Positions 63,951 through 64,000 of a DNA stretch of 64,000 bases are shown here, one piece after another (positions within the stretch are counted from its first letter, which is position 1; each line of letters starts with the position of its first letter). The notes under the pieces are model-generated. The model worked only from the letters and a program-made list of their open reading frames with translations, did not search any database and was not told the DNA's origin. A program made the translations under genes and the position numbers. This DNA comes from Alkalibacterium sp. AK22. Its GTDB lineage: Bacteria > Bacillota > Bacilli > Lactobacillales > Carnobacteriaceae_A. The stretch covers positions 36,057 through 100,056 of the forward strand of contig NZ_JANL01000036.1 in assembly GCF_000585255.1 (NCBI RefSeq), written 5' to 3'.

Positions 63951-64000
63951 GGGGCTGGGACAAAAGTCTCAACCGGAGTAAAATAAAGTTAAACCGAGTA
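63951..64000 (+). repeat. start of a common Lactobacillales repeat-like segment
   Basis: GGGGCTGGGACAAAAGTCTC at 63953-63972 resembles the GGCTGGGACAAAA family often seen as intergenic hairpins or near element ends in this order. The window stops inside it, so neither the structure nor the copy number can be judged. Confidence 0.35.

Noticed and set aside
63618..64000. An RNA gene or mobile element at the window end
   Set aside because: Only an incomplete repeat-like segment is visible and it is cut by the window edge.

Overview
The window reads as a chromosomal segment of a low-GC Gram-positive bacterium of the Lactobacillales. The marker set fits Carnobacteriaceae best, in the Alkalibacterium/Marinilactibacillus direction; this is inferred from gene content and was not tested by a search. 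Evidence: strong GGAGG ribosome sites, many GTG starts, the conserved order pcrA-ligA-camS-gatC-gatA-gatB-dgkB-rlmCD, Mbl next to an EpuA-type small protein, and acidic stretches in several exported or surface proteins, as expected of a salt- or alkali-adapted cell. Nearly all genes lie on the minus strand. The plus-strand exceptions are an HD-GYP protein, a diguanylate cyclase, a His-rich protein, a PAP2 phosphatase and one Gfo/Idh/MocA oxidoreductase.

Layout. 0-3 kb: YjiH-type membrane protein, then a tandem duplication of a cold-shock gene with its leader and terminator. 3-8.3 kb: tRNA-dihydrouridine synthase and two paralogous SH3-domain surface proteins flanking a Gfo/Idh/MocA oxidoreductase; one paralogue has lost its lipobox cysteine. 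8.7-13.4 kb: TspO-like protein, DUF6671 zinc-ribbon protein, alpha/beta hydrolase, DASH-type cryptochrome/photolyase. 13.6-16.4 kb: a two-gene operon of a LuxI/FeeM-like N-acyltransferase and a ThiF/E1-like adenylyltransferase, divergent from a membrane HD-GYP protein; this is the most novel-looking cluster. 16.6-21 kb: a very large GH94-like protein and a mutarotase-fold partner. 21.4-24.4 kb: AlkD-like repair protein, MgtC under an M-box magnesium riboswitch with visible promoter and terminator, and a hydrolase. 24.6-31 kb: diguanylate cyclase, exonuclease III, ICMT-like methyltransferase, His-rich metal-binding protein, PAP2 phosphatase, and an SbtA-type bicarbonate permease beside an MpsC-like (DUF2294) protein that may start at ATC. 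31-33.3 kb: sparse, AT-rich accessory region. 33.3-44.8 kb: housekeeping operon (rRNA methylation, lipid kinase, Asp/Glu-tRNA amidotransferase, CamS, DNA ligase, helicase). 45-52.4 kb: GntR regulator, a divergent PurK-like ATP-grasp protein without PurE, YebE, a CBS/HlyC protein, a MecA-type penicillin-binding protein, a TIM-barrel protein and a glucosaminidase. 52.6-64 kb: second Gfo/Idh/MocA enzyme, transposase remnant, FtsX-type ABC exporter with thioredoxin, RlmI-like methyltransferase, two-component system, SSB, EpuA-like protein and Mbl.

Themes: c-di-GMP turnover (one cyclase and one probable phosphodiesterase within 10 kb), cell-envelope growth (PBP, glucosaminidase, Mbl, PAP2, CamS), ion and CO2 homeostasis (M-box/MgtC, SbtA/MpsC) and DNA repair (photolyase, ExoA, AlkD-like, LigA, PcrA, SSB). 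No tRNA, rRNA, CRISPR array, prophage or intact insertion sequence was seen.
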